From AC-37 sp036389835 (lineage in GTDB: Bacteria; Actinomycetota; Thermoleophilia; Solirubrobacterales; Thermoleophilaceae): 64,000 nucleotides of DNA. This document shows positions 54,449 to 62,611 of this stretch, piece by piece. The notes below the pieces were generated by a model that was not told the DNA's origin, searched no databases, and saw only the letters and a list, made by a program, of their open reading frames with translations. Numbering within the stretch: position 1 is the stretch's first letter; every line of letters begins with the position of its first letter. Made by a program: the position numbers and the translations under genes. The DNA lies in the NCBI GenBank assembly GCA_036389835.1, contig DASVWC010000087.1, forward strand, positions 1 through 64,000. Reading direction: 5' to 3'.

Positions 54449-56317
54449 GTGAGGGGTCTGGACCGGGGGGTCTGTGCGGCGGCGGCAGCGGTCGTCGCGT
54501 CGGCGCTCGTCCCCGCTGCGGCGCTGGGGGCGGCCTCCAACTACCAGGCCGACGCGGCGCACTCGGGCTTCGTCGGCGACGGGCCCAACCCGCCGCTCGG
54601 GCGCAAGTGGATCCGGCGCGACCTCGGCACGAGCGTGTCCTATCCGGTGATCGCGGAGGGGAAGGTGTTCGTGACGGCGGTGACCGGCACGCCGTCGTCC
54701 TCGTCGTCGAGCACGACCGGGCCGACGCTGCTCTACGCGCTCGACCGCCGCACCGGCGGGACGGTGTGGGTGCGCGAGGTCGCGACGTTCGGGTCGCCCG
54801 CCTACGAGGACGGGCGCGTCTTCGTCCTCGGTGAGCGCGCGCTCGACGCGGTGTCCGCGGCGACCGGCGAGCGGCTCTGGCGGCGTGACATGGACCTCGC
54901 TCGCGGGGCGGTCCCGGTGCCCGACGGGCCGTTCGTCTACGCGTCGGACGAGGACGGAGCGCACGCCGTGTCGGCCGACACCGGGCTCGTCGTGCAGACC
55001 GAGCCGTTCCCGAAGAGCGGCTTCGCCGTGGTCGGAGAGCGGGTGTTCGTCAGCCGCGAGGGCTGCGCACGGCTCGCCTCCTACACGCGCGGGCTGGCGC
55101 AGCAGGTGTGGGAGCGGGCCGGCTGCGCGGGCGGCAACGGCGCGCCGGCGTCGCCGGCCTTCCACAGCATCGAGCGCACCGTGCCGTTCGAGCGGCTCTG
55201 GGCGCGCAGCGCGGGCGGACAGGGCGGCATCGTGGTGGACGCGATCACGAGCCTCGGCACCGAGCAGTTCGGCTCGGAGGGCGGGATCGCATTCGGCGGC
55301 GAGTTCGCATTCTTGCGCCACGAGAATTCGGTCGAGGCGCGCAACGTGTCCAGCGGGACGATCCAGTGGCGCTGGGACGCGCCTCCACCGCCTCCCGCCG
55401 CGGGCGACGGCGGCACGCCCAGCGCGGGGCTGGCCGGCTCGGCGCTGGCGGTCCGCGACGCCGTCTGGACGGTCACGGCGGCCGGCGAGGTCGTGGCGCT
55501 CCAGCGCGGCGACGGCCGCGAGCTCTTCCGCACGTCGCTCGCCGGCCAGGCGCCGCAGGACTGGAACAGCTCGTACTCGCCCTCGCGGCTGCACCACGGG
55601 ATGGCGGCCGACGGCGACGGCCTGATCGTGCCGGGCCACGACCGCGTGGTCGCGCTCGGCCCGGGGGGCGACGCCCCGGGCGTGCTCGACCCGGACAAGG
55701 AGCCCGGCGGCACCACCTCGATGACGGCGCAGGTCGCGCCGCGCGACCTCGGCTTCGGCCGCAAGGTGCTCGTCAGCGGGGAGGTGAGGCGCGCGCAGGA
55801 CTCGTACGTCTCCGACCAGATCGAGCTCCAGGCCGACCCGTATCCGTACGGGGTCTGGGAGCGGGTGGCGGGCGCCGCGGCGCGCGACGGCAGCTTCCAG
55901 CTCTCGCATGTGCCGGACCGCAACACGCGCTACCGAGTGGTCGACACGTCGACCGCTCCGGCGGTCGAGTCGAAGACGTTCCAGGTGTACGTGTACCCGC
56001 GCTTCCGCGTCCGGCTCGGATACCGCGGGCGCACCCGGGTGCTCGTGTCCACGACGATCGACGCACCCGACTTCCTCAACCTCGGCAAGCAGCGGCTGTA
56101 CGTGTACCGGCTGCGGACGCGCCGGAGCGTGGGCACCCGGATCGCCTCGATCCCGATCAAGCGCGGCAAGGGCACGCGCTACCGCGCGGCGCGCACGATA
56201 CGCGTCCCCGCAGCCCGCCCCTCGGACTACTTCTACGTCTGCGTCAAGCTGAAGGACACCCGCCAGCTGACGCGCCTGAACGGCCGCAAGTGGGGCTGTG
56301 GGCGAAGTCGTTTCTGA
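54449..56317 (+). CDS. Secreted PQQ-like beta-propeller protein
   Basis: 622 residues, GTG 54449 chosen because the signal peptide (VCAAAAAVVASALVPAAALGA) begins right there. Blades of the PQQ/BamB kind follow: LYALDRRTGGTVWVREV, ALDAVSAATGERLWRRDM, AHAVSADTGLVVQT and VVALQRGDGRELFRTSL, each with the A-x-D-x-x-x-G-x-x-x-W rhythm. From about 420 the sequence is Ig-like and basic (VSGEVRRAQDSYVSDQIELQ ... YVCVKLKDTRQLTRLNGR). Enzyme activity is not indicated; no PQQ-enzyme catalytic motif is seen. It is probably an extracellular structural or binding protein. Confidence 0.75.
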   Translation: MRGLDRGVCAAAAAVVASALVPAAALGAASNYQADAAHSGFVGDGPNPPLGRKWIRRDLGTSVSYPVIAEGKVFVTAVTGTPSSSSSSTTGPTLLYALDRRTGGTVWVREVATFGSPAYEDGRVFVLGERALDAVSAATGERLWRRDMDLARGAVPVPDGPFVYASDEDGAHAVSADTGLVVQTEPFPKSGFAVVGERVFVSREGCARLASYTRGLAQQVWERAGCAGGNGAPASPAFHSIERTVPFERLWARSAGGQGGIVVDAITSLGTEQFGSEGGIAFGGEFAFLRHENSVEARNVSSGTIQWRWDAPPPPPAAGDGGTPSAGLAGSALAVRDAVWTVTAAGEVVALQRGDGRELFRTSLAGQAPQDWNSSYSPSRLHHGMAADGDGLIVPGHDRVVALGPGGDAPGVLDPDKEPGGTTSMTAQVAPRDLGFGRKVLVSGEVRRAQDSYVSDQIELQADPYPYGVWERVAGAAARDGSFQLSHVPDRNTRYRVVDTSTAPAVESKTFQVYVYPRFRVRLGYRGRTRVLVSTTIDAPDFLNLGKQRLYVYRLRTRRSVGTRIASIPIKRGKGTRYRAARTIRVPAARPSDYFYVCVKLKDTRQLTRLNGRKWGCGRSRF

Positions 56318-56356
56318 GGATCGTGGCCACCTCGCGCGGCTAGGCTCGTAGCGCCC

Positions 56357-56428
56357 GGGGGCGTGGTGCTAACGGGAACACGGGGCCTTTGCAAGGCTCA
56401 GTTGGGGGTTCGATTCCCCCCGCCTCCA
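56357..56428 (+). tRNA. tRNA-Ala (anticodon TGC)
   Basis: 72 bases. Acceptor GGGGGCG pairs with CGCCTCC and has G3-U70, the alanine identity pair. Anticodon stem GGGCC/GGCTC encloses TTTGCAA, anticodon TGC (codons GCA/GCG/GCC/GCU by wobble). T stem GGGGG/CCCCC with loop TTCGATT. The D arm (GTGC...ACAC) is short with one mismatch. CCA is not encoded. Sequence behind it, CTGCATGGTTGGTTGCTTCG, is duplicated in part at 58250-58285. Confidence 0.93.
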
Positions 56429-56607
56429 CTGCATGGTTGGTTGCTTCGCTTCCGCTCTCGTTCTCAGGAGGCTCCGGATCTGCGGCAAGGGCCGCGACGT
56501 CGTCGTGGCAGACCGCCTCGACCCCACGAAGCGCTGCGAGGTCGTGCGCAGGACGCGCCCGGCGAGGCGCCGTTAGCGTCGCGGCAGCGCGCGCCGGGGC
56601 CGGGCCG

Positions 56608-58050
56608 TTAGCCCGAGACCTTCATCGTCAGCTTGCCCGACTTGTAGCCGGACTTGGTGGCCGTCGCCTTCGTCTTCTTCACCTTCGACCCGAAGGGACC
56701 GACGTCGAGGGTGACCTTGCCCTTCGAGTCGGTCGTCCCGCTGTCGCCCGGCACCTTCACCTTCGCCCCCGGCACGGGGTCGGGATCGGTCACCGTGAAG
56801 GTGACCTCCGTCTTCGCGTGCTTGGTCTTCGAGGGCTTGGCGGCCAGGCTCAGGCCGGGCAGAAGCTGGCTGTGCCACGTCGCGGTGGACCCAGTGCTTC
56901 CGAACAGCCCCAGCAGGTCGAGCCGCCCGAGCTGCGCGTCACCGTCGATCTTGTAGACCGATGCCGCGCCCTTCGGCGCGCCCGCGGCCACGCGCGGTCC
57001 CCACTTAGTCGCGGCCAGGTTGGAGCGGCGCGCGAACACCGCCGGCGTCCCGCCCTGGATCGCCCAGATCCCCCAGAGCCGCCCGTTCGGGTCCGCTGCG
57101 AGGCCGACGAGGTGGTTGGCCTTCGAGTTGTCGAGCACGCTGAGCTTGCCGCCGATCTGCCAGACCAGGACCTTCGTCGTGGTCGGATAACCGCCGGGGT
57201 AGGCCACGAAGACGCCCGGCTGACCGGGGCGCGCTGTGATGGGCGTCCGCGCGAGCATCTGCGAGCTGCTCGGGCGGCCGCTGAAGTCGGTCACCGTGCC
57301 CGGCATCAGCTGCGGCGTGGCGAGGGGCGCTCCGGACCCGGGGTCCACCGGCTGAACGAACACCCCGAGGTTGTCCGAGGCGTTCGAATACCAGGCCACG
57401 AAGACCACCCCGGACGCGGAGTCGACCGCCAGGTCGGGGCTGTATCCGCAGCAGCCGCCGAGCTGCGACTGATAGGCGTGGTTCGGCGACGATGGCGAGA
57501 GTCCCTGGTGCACGAAGACGCCCGCGCCGGTCCCGCCCCACGACTGGAGCGGCGTGCCGTCGGCCAGTACGGTCGCCCCGACGTCGCTCGCATACGCGGC
57601 GGCGCCCCCCGGGGTGACGTTTCCGGTCGTCAACGCCCACGGCGCGCCGGACGCGGGGGCGGTGGCGGTGCTGAGCTCGTCGTTGGTCTCGTCGGAGTTC
57701 GTCGTCCGGATGCCTCCGAAGAAGACGCGAATCCCCCCGTCAGGGGTGGGCACGAGGTCGGGAACCGAGTTGATGGTCGACCAGCCGGTCTGGATCGGCG
57801 TCGTGGCGCCGACCGCACCGGTCGCGCTGATGGGCGTGTGGAACAGTGACGTGCCGCCGCTCTCCTGGAGCGCCCACGCCAGGTGCAGTGTCCCGTCAGC
57901 GGTGCGCTGCCGGGCGGCCTGGTCGATGTTGCGACCGTTGGGGTCGGTCACCCGCTCCCACTTGCCCGGCGTCGCAGCGAGCGCGCCCGGCGAACACGCC
58001 GCCAGAACCCCCACCGTCACAAGGGCACTCACACACCGCCGACTCGACAT
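56608..58050 (-). CDS. Secreted protein of unknown function, propeller plus Ig-like domain
   Basis: 480 residues. ATG 58050 has GGGAGG (58062-58057) six bases upstream and begins a signal peptide (SALVTVGVLAACSPGALAA); a lipobox-like LAAC occurs but the cleavage after ALA is also good. The mature part to about residue 390 has repeated strands with DGTLHLAWAL, DGGIRVFFGG, SGVVFVAWYS and GKLSVLD, like a BNR/WD propeller. The last 80 residues form an Ig-like lysine-rich domain (TVTDPDPVPGAKVKV, GTTDSKGKVTLDVG). It lies between tRNA-Ala(UGC) and a degenerate copy of that tRNA's 3' end, so it may have come as cargo of an inserted element. Confidence 0.7.
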   Translation of the reverse strand: MSSRRCVSALVTVGVLAACSPGALAATPGKWERVTDPNGRNIDQAARQRTADGTLHLAWALQESGGTSLFHTPISATGAVGATTPIQTGWSTINSVPDLVPTPDGGIRVFFGGIRTTNSDETNDELSTATAPASGAPWALTTGNVTPGGAAAYASDVGATVLADGTPLQSWGGTGAGVFVHQGLSPSSPNHAYQSQLGGCCGYSPDLAVDSASGVVFVAWYSNASDNLGVFVQPVDPGSGAPLATPQLMPGTVTDFSGRPSSSQMLARTPITARPGQPGVFVAYPGGYPTTTKVLVWQIGGKLSVLDNSKANHLVGLAADPNGRLWGIWAIQGGTPAVFARRSNLAATKWGPRVAAGAPKGAASVYKIDGDAQLGRLDLLGLFGSTGSTATWHSQLLPGLSLAAKPSKTKHAKTEVTFTVTDPDPVPGAKVKVPGDSGTTDSKGKVTLDVGPFGSKVKKTKATATKSGYKSGKLTMKVSG

Positions 58051-58222
58051 GGCTCGCCTCCCAGGAGCAGGTCTCTCCGCGGAGCTTACTCCCGCGCGAA
58101 GCCGTCGCATAAATGTGCGCTTGGAACTGAGGTTTCGCAGCGTGGACGCCGAGCGCGAGCCCGCACGCTCGCGACGCCGCTGAGATGCCGAGGGCCGGCC
58201 CGGCCGAACTCGGACCCTCGCG

Positions 58223-58242
58223 CGAATGAGGTCGGGGTTCGA
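58223..58242 (+). repeat. 20-bp direct repeat, copy 1
   Basis: CGAATGAGGTCGGGGTTCGA, identical to 59460-59479. The GGGGTTCGA part equals the T-arm of tRNA-Ala(UGC). The two copies enclose the SDR gene at 58357-59403. Confidence 0.8.
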
Positions 58243-58284
58243 CAAGCATCCCGCCACCTCCACTGGTCGGTTGCTTGCTTCGTT
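58231..58284 (+). other. Degenerate copy of tRNA-Ala(UGC) 3' end and flank
   Basis: GGGGTTCGA, then CCGCCACCTCCACTG, then GTCGGTTGCTTGCTTCG, runs parallel to the tRNA tail GGGGTTCGA, CCGCCTCCACTG and the downstream GGTTGGTTGCTTCG at 56404-56450. It looks like the attachment-site duplicate left by an element that integrated at the tRNA end, now decayed. Confidence 0.5.
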
Positions 58285-58356
58285 CGCAGAAGCGCACCCG
58301 ACGCGCTCTCTCGCGGCTTCGGCGGGCTCAGGGTCAAGCTGTCGAGTGAGCGTGGA

Positions 58357-59403
58357 ATGAGCCGGTCGGGGAGTATGTACGTCGTGCCGGAGAACGGAAA
58401 GGTCCTTGTGACCGGAGGATCGGGCTTCCTCGGCGGCTGGTGCATCGTCACGCTGCTCGAGGAGGGTTACTCGGTAAGGACTACGCTGCGCGATCTCGGG
58501 CGCGAGGGGGAGGTCCGCGCGGCGGTCGGGAGCGTCACCGATCCGGGGAATCGCCTCGAGGTCGCGAGGGCCGATCTGACTAGCGACGGCGGGTGGGCAG
58601 AGGCCGTCGCAGGCTGCGACTACGTGCTGCATGTCGCCTCGCCGCTGCCGCCCAAGCAGCCGGAGGATCCCGACGAGGTCATCGTACCTGCCCGCGACGG
58701 CACGCTGCGTGTGCTCAGGGCCGGTCTCGACGCCGGAGTGAAGCGTGTGGTGATCACGTCGTCGGTAGCCGCGATCTGGGGCGCATCGAAGAGCACCGGC
58801 GATCGCCCACTGACCGAGGAGGACTGGTCCGACCCTGACGACCTCGAGCTCACGCCGTACTCGCGCTCCAAGACGATCGCCGAGCGGGCGGCTTGGGAGC
58901 TGGTTCGCTCGCGGGGTGTGACCGACAGGCTCGCGGCGGTGAACCCGGGGGCGATCGTCGGTCCGCTTCTGAGTGACGACGCGTCGTACTCGCTGCAGAC
59001 GATCCGCCGCATGCTGGGCGGGATGCCGGGCGTCCCGCGCCTCGGGTTCAGCTTCGTCGACGTGCGCGACGTCGCGAAGCTCCATGTGCTCGCGATGACG
59101 GCACCCGAGGCCGGCGGCGAACGCTTCATCGCCGTCGAGCGGTTCCTGTGGATGGCCGAGGTGGGGGCCGTCCTGCGGGAGCGTCTGGGTGAGCGTGCCG
59201 GCAAGGTGCCCACTCGGACCGTGCCCAACTTCCTCGTCCGCGGGCTGGCGCTGTTCGATGGTGATCTGCGGGGGGTCGTGTCCGGCCTGGGCGCGAAGGT
59301 CACCTATTCCGCGGACAAGGCGAAATCCCGGCTTGGCTGGTCGCCGCGGCCGGCCGAGGACGCCGTAACGGACTGCGCCGAGAGCTTCTTGACGCGCGCC
59401 TGA
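58357..59403 (+). CDS. NAD-dependent epimerase / dihydroflavonol-reductase-like SDR
   Basis: 348 residues. The Rossmann fold starts at about 15 (KVLVTGGSGFLGGWCIVTLL); the extended SDR shows VLHVASPLPP, VITSSVAAIWG (Ser/Thr), and the active-site pair Y-S-R-S-K in TPYSRSKTIAERAAWE. Later LAAVNPGAIVGP and FSFVDVRDVAKLHVLAM are family landmarks. Relatives reduce ketones of phenolics, sterols or aldehydes with NADPH; the substrate is unknown. ATG 58357 is used; ATG 58375 is possible but the GGGGAG before it is too close. The gene lies between two perfect 20-base repeats. Confidence 0.85.
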   Translation: MSRSGSMYVVPENGKVLVTGGSGFLGGWCIVTLLEEGYSVRTTLRDLGREGEVRAAVGSVTDPGNRLEVARADLTSDGGWAEAVAGCDYVLHVASPLPPKQPEDPDEVIVPARDGTLRVLRAGLDAGVKRVVITSSVAAIWGASKSTGDRPLTEEDWSDPDDLELTPYSRSKTIAERAAWELVRSRGVTDRLAAVNPGAIVGPLLSDDASYSLQTIRRMLGGMPGVPRLGFSFVDVRDVAKLHVLAMTAPEAGGERFIAVERFLWMAEVGAVLRERLGERAGKVPTRTVPNFLVRGLALFDGDLRGVVSGLGAKVTYSADKAKSRLGWSPRPAEDAVTDCAESFLTRA

Positions 59404-59459
59404 GCGGTCGACCGCCTCGTCCGGGTCCGGAGACTCAGGCCAGGATCATGCCCAGCGTT

Positions 59460-59479
59460 CGAATGAGGTCGGGGTTCGA
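59460..59479 (+). repeat. 20-bp direct repeat, copy 2
   Basis: Second copy of the repeat at 58223-58242, followed by AAAG where copy 1 has CAAG, then diverging. It lies in the gap after the SDR gene. Confidence 0.8.
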
Positions 59480-59516
59480 AAAGTGTCCTGCGGGGAGTTC
59501 CGTCAGACTTCGCCTG

Positions 59517-59903
59517 ATGGCGCTGCCTTCAACTCCCACGGGCCGCACGCTGCTCGGCATGCGAACCGCCCTGGGCATCTCGACGCTCCTCGCCCCCCGG
59601 CTTGCCGGCAAGACGTTCTTCCTGGATCCCGATCACAACCCCCAGCTGTCGGTGCTCGGCCGTATGTGGGGCATCCGCAACCTGTCGCTTGCCGCCGGCA
59701 TGTACGCGGCGACCGGTGCCAACCGAGTGCAATGGTGGCGGCTCCAGGTGGCCGTCGATGCGCTCGACTTCGTCGCAATCGCAACGGAATGGCGTCGCGG
59801 TGCCGTCCCTGCTTCGGCGGGCGCGTTGATGGCAGCCACCGCCCTCGGCGCGACCGTGCTCGGAGCGCTCTCCGTCGCGGGCGAGTCGGAGCAGCTGGGC
59901 TAG
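59517..59903 (+). CDS. DUF4267-like small membrane protein
   Basis: 128 residues from ATG 59517. An in-frame ATG at 59448 would run through the direct repeat and is not preferred. Three to four weak membrane helices are present, with the motifs TALGISTLLAPRLAGKTF, LGRMWGIRNLSLAAGMYAA and ATALGATVLGAL, which resemble DUF4267. Function unknown. Codon use is less GC-extreme than in the left part of the window, in line with the islet-like surroundings. Confidence 0.65.
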   Translation: MALPSTPTGRTLLGMRTALGISTLLAPRLAGKTFFLDPDHNPQLSVLGRMWGIRNLSLAAGMYAATGANRVQWWRLQVAVDALDFVAIATEWRRGAVPASAGALMAATALGATVLGALSVAGESEQLG

Positions 59904-60002
59904 CGGGTCGGCGTCCTTGTCGATCGTCGAGGAGACGCCGATGGAGTCGATGTCGCGCGCCTTGCGCCGGTAGTCCCGATCGAGCACGCACCGCAGAACG
60001 CA

Positions 60003-60311
60003 ATGAGCGATGCCGGCGAGGTCGCTCGCTTCCACGACCGCTGCAGCGACCTCATGCGCGAGCTACTGGATGAGCTGGCCGACGCTCCCGATCTGCCGCG
60101 CACGTTCCCAGAGATCGAGGACGCGATCGGATGGCCGCGACGTCGGATCGCATCTGTCCTGGGCGGCGTCTCACACCTGCGTCACACCGAGTTCGGCGGC
60201 CGCCGCCCGTACCGGTTCTACGGCGACCGCCAGTCGGCGTCCGGTCGCTGGGAGATGTGGATGGACGTCGCCCAGGCGCGGGTCGTGCGTTCGGCGCAGG
60301 ACGAACGGTGA
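60003..60311 (+). CDS. Small winged-helix-like protein, unknown
   Basis: 102 residues. The arrangement LMRELLDELADAPDLPRTF, EIEDAIGWPRRRIASVLGG, VSHLRHTEFGGRRPYRFYG reads like a winged helix: a first helix, a recognition helix after IGWP and a wing with GRRPY. A DNA-binding role is a reasonable guess, but no characterised family is recognised with certainty. No promoter or strong ribosome site is evident. Confidence 0.6.
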   Translation: MSDAGEVARFHDRCSDLMRELLDELADAPDLPRTFPEIEDAIGWPRRRIASVLGGVSHLRHTEFGGRRPYRFYGDRQSASGRWEMWMDVAQARVVRSAQDER

Positions 60312-60444
60312 CGAACACGACCGCGGGCTCAGGGATTTCCCGCGACCATCGATGCGCTCCCCGGGGATCATGCGCCGCTTGTTGCTTGACTTCATCTCAC
60401 GAGGTGGACGTCTTCTCCGCGGATCAGATCGTGAGGAGGCCCGA

Positions 60445-60648
60445 ATGGACCGGGTGCCGGTCGAATCGGACGCGCTGAGCAGCGTCGGCTATGAGGACGA
60501 AACGCTCGAGATCGAGTTCTCGAGCGGCACTGTCTACCAGTACTACGACGTCCCGGAGGACGTATACGAAGAACTCATGCGAGCCACCTCGCACGGTGAG
60601 TTCTTCAGCGACCAGATCCGTGATCACTTCCGCTACGCGCGCGTTTGA
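60445..60648 (+). CDS. KTSC-domain protein
   Basis: 67 residues, ATG with GAGGAGG (60433-60439) upstream, a strong site. The sequence VESDALSSVGYEDETLEIEF, SSGTVYQYYDVPEDVYEELM, SHGEFFSDQIRDHFRYARV contains the beta-strand and the S/D-x-I-x-x-x-F/Y end typical of the KTSC domain (usual motif G-x-F-x-x-x-I-x-x-x-Y). These small proteins are found alone or next to lysyl-tRNA synthetase and phage genes; function unknown. Confidence 0.85.
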   Translation: MDRVPVESDALSSVGYEDETLEIEFSSGTVYQYYDVPEDVYEELMRATSHGEFFSDQIRDHFRYARV

Positions 60649-60702
60649 CTCAGGCGAGCGCGAGCTCTCAGGCGAGATCGACGCGCGATCTCCATTCGGC
60701 TT

Positions 60703-61239
60703 CTAGCTCGGCGCGCGCTCGTCACCGGCGAGCGCCATTGCGTGCAGCGTCTCGGGGGCGACGTCCGCGCCGTTCGGCCAGACGGCAGTTCCCAGCTCGG
60801 CGTCCAGCCGGACGGTGGCGAAGAACTCCGGGTCGCGCAGCGGCGCGAACACGCCGCGCCACTCCCACCCCGAGGCGTCGACCGTCCCAGCCGTGCCGTC
60901 TTCGAACGCGAGCCGCAGACGATGATCGCCGACGACCTCGACGCTAGTCACGTGGATCAACTTCTGCATCTCACTGATCCTAAGGCAGCGGTTCGATCCA
61001 TTCCAAGGCTCATCCGCCCGTGCGCGCTCCCAGTTCTTCTCGAGCTCTTCGCGATGCTCGCGCGCCCACGTGCGGACCAGTCGCATTGCACTCCGCGGGA
61101 GTGTGCCGGCGATCGTGTCCAGGGTGGCGATGGCAATCGCCGCTTTCTCGCCGGCATGCGTCGCGTGGAAGTGCGGAACGCCGTGCTCGCGGTAGTACAT
61201 CGCGATCACGATTCCGTGAAACGCGCTGATCCGCGGCAT
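60703..61239 (-). CDS. DUF4160-DUF2442 fusion protein
   Basis: 178 residues. The first half, MPRISAFHGIVIAMYYREHG, VPHFHATHAGEKAAIAI, LPRSAMRLVRTWAREHREEL, is DUF4160; the second, IHVTSVEVVGDHRLRLAFEDGT, GVFAPLRDPEFFATVRLD, TAVWPNGADVAPETL, is DUF2442. These are normally two adjacent genes thought to form a toxin-antitoxin-like pair; here they are joined by a short linker (SNRCLRISEMQK). An internal ATG at the M of EMQK could allow separate synthesis of the second half. The start ATG is 61239. Confidence 0.85.
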   Translation of the reverse strand: MPRISAFHGIVIAMYYREHGVPHFHATHAGEKAAIAIATLDTIAGTLPRSAMRLVRTWAREHREELEKNWERARADEPWNGSNRCLRISEMQKLIHVTSVEVVGDHRLRLAFEDGTAGTVDASGWEWRGVFAPLRDPEFFATVRLDAELGTAVWPNGADVAPETLHAMALAGDERAPS

Positions 61240-61271
61240 GGAGGACTCGGCTCCGACCGCGCACGCGCGGC

Positions 61272-61484
61272 TCAGAACGGGATGTCCGGCAGCGGGTCCC
61301 CGACCGCCCGCTCGTCGAGCTCGTCGAGCTCGACGATCACCGCGAGCTTCTGCTCGTGCCAGACGAACTCGACCTCCTCCTCGTCCTCGCGGTAGTTCAC
61401 CTCGTCCGGCTCCGGCAGGCCCGCCTGCGCCGCGAGCGGGAGGAAGTCGCGCTCCACCATCTGAAATCGCTCGAGATTCGCCAT
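61272..61484 (-). CDS. Small acidic protein, unknown
   Basis: 70 residues from ATG 61484. An ATG six codons earlier (61502) exists, but GGAG at 61497-61494 is nine bases before 61484. The sequence MANLERFQMVERDFLPLA, then a very acidic YREDEEEVEFVWHEQKLAVIVELDELDE, has a predicted helix then two strands. No known domain. It lies 33 bases beyond the start of the DUF4160 fusion gene in the same direction and may be its upstream partner. Confidence 0.65.
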   Translation of the reverse strand: MANLERFQMVERDFLPLAAQAGLPEPDEVNYREDEEEVEFVWHEQKLAVIVELDELDERAVGDPLPDIPF

Positions 61485-61502
61485 GCGGCGAGTCTCCGGC
61501 AT

Positions 61503-61533
61503 CGCGTGTTACGCGTGGGGACGCGCGTGTTAC
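61503..61533. repeat. 10-bp direct repeats with promoter-like spacing
   Basis: CGCGTGTTAC at 61503-61512 and 61524-61533, 21 bases apart (two helical turns). On the minus strand they give TTGTAA and TAACAC with an 18-base spacer, a possible promoter for the gene at 61484, with the repeats as operator halves. Confidence 0.35.
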
Positions 61534-61632
61534 AAGTCGCGCACGGGTCTGTGACGATTCGCGCGCGCGGCACGCGGAGCGGCGGGGCGGGTGAGCGGGA
61601 CGGGGGCGGCGGGGCGGTCGGGCGCTGGGCGC

Positions 61633-62583
61633 CTAAGCGGCCGCCGCGACGGCGAGCCCGGCCCCGAGCCGCCGCCCCTGCGCCAGCCCGGCGGCGACCA
61701 CCGCGTCGCGCGGGCGCGGGTCCATCAGGTTCGGGCCCATCGCGGCCACCGACGCGCGGTCCGGGTTGACCGTGTCGACGGCGGCGCCGCGGCCGCGCAG
61801 CAGCACGGCCTCCGCGGCGGCAACCGAGCGCGACACCGGCGCGATCGCCGCGCCGACGTTCGGGCCGATCCCGCCGGTCGGGTTGAGGCAGAGCACGCGG
61901 TCGCCGCGCCGGACCCCGGCGAGGTCCATGTTCGTGAGGCTCCACGCGCCGCCGTCCACGTAGCTGCGACCGCCGAAGCTGAACGGGCGGAACACGCCGG
62001 GGATGGCGCAGGAGGCGGTCACGGCGTCGGCCACCGGCACCTCGGGCGCCCCGTCGGCGCCGAACACGACGCGCCGGCCGCTCTCGAGCTCGACGGCGGC
62101 TATGCGCAGGCGGCCGTCCCACTCCACAGCGAGCCGATCGACCTCGTGCCGCAGGTGCCGCAGCGAGGTGCGTCCGCGCGGCAGCCGGCCGAGCGCGGCG
62201 CGGCGCACGAGCGCACCGCCGGGGGCGGCCGAGCTCAGGGCCAGCGCGACGACCGGCGCGGCCGCCGTCGCGTAAACGGCCGCGGTCGCACCGAGGGCGC
62301 GGCGCACCCCGGAGACGCCGGCCGCGGGCGCGGGATGCGCGGGATCGCCGCCGCTCGCCGCCGGCGGCTGCGCCGGCAGGCGCCGCAGCCGCGCGTCGGG
62401 CCGCACTCCGGCGGCCAGTGCCGCGGCCACGATCGACCCGGCGGAGGTGCCCACGTACGCGCGGCACTCGCGGGCGTCGAAGCCCGCCTCCGACTCGATC
62501 CCGGCGAGCACGGCGCTCATCCAGGCCTCGCCGAGGATGCCGCCGGCGCCGAGCACCAGCACGTCAGGGGCCGAGGTCGTCAT
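61633..62583 (-). CDS. Patatin-like phospholipase
   Basis: 316 residues. VLVLGAGGILGEAWMSAVL is the oxyanion glycine loop, YVGTSAGSIVAA the nucleophile G-x-S-x-G, and SYVDGGAW the catalytic aspartate of the Ser-Asp dyad. A helical, Pro/Ala-rich insertion (about 60-110) separates the first two. These enzymes hydrolyse acyl groups of lipids; no signal peptide is seen, so it acts inside the cell. It is divergent from the SDR gene, with 28 bases between the starts. Confidence 0.87.
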   Translation of the reverse strand: MTTSAPDVLVLGAGGILGEAWMSAVLAGIESEAGFDARECRAYVGTSAGSIVAAALAAGVRPDARLRRLPAQPPAASGGDPAHPAPAAGVSGVRRALGATAAVYATAAAPVVALALSSAAPGGALVRRAALGRLPRGRTSLRHLRHEVDRLAVEWDGRLRIAAVELESGRRVVFGADGAPEVPVADAVTASCAIPGVFRPFSFGGRSYVDGGAWSLTNMDLAGVRRGDRVLCLNPTGGIGPNVGAAIAPVSRSVAAAEAVLLRGRGAAVDTVNPDRASVAAMGPNLMDPRPRDAVVAAGLAQGRRLGAGLAVAAAA

Positions 62584-62611
62584 CGCCTGCGAGGTTAGAG
62601 TCCGGCTCGCG

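Larger units (their letters stand above)
58051..58356. other. 306-base gene-free stretch with tRNA-end remnant
   Basis: Holds the ribosome site of the minus-strand secreted protein, a ten-base palindrome CTCCGCGGAG (58075-58084), the first copy of the 20-base direct repeat (58223-58242) and a fragment resembling the 3' end and flank of tRNA-Ala(UGC). No convincing coding frame. Confidence 0.55.

Noticed and set aside
58231..58284. A second tRNA gene
   Set aside because: Only the T-arm and 3' end resemble a tRNA; there is no anticodon or D arm, so it is a remnant.
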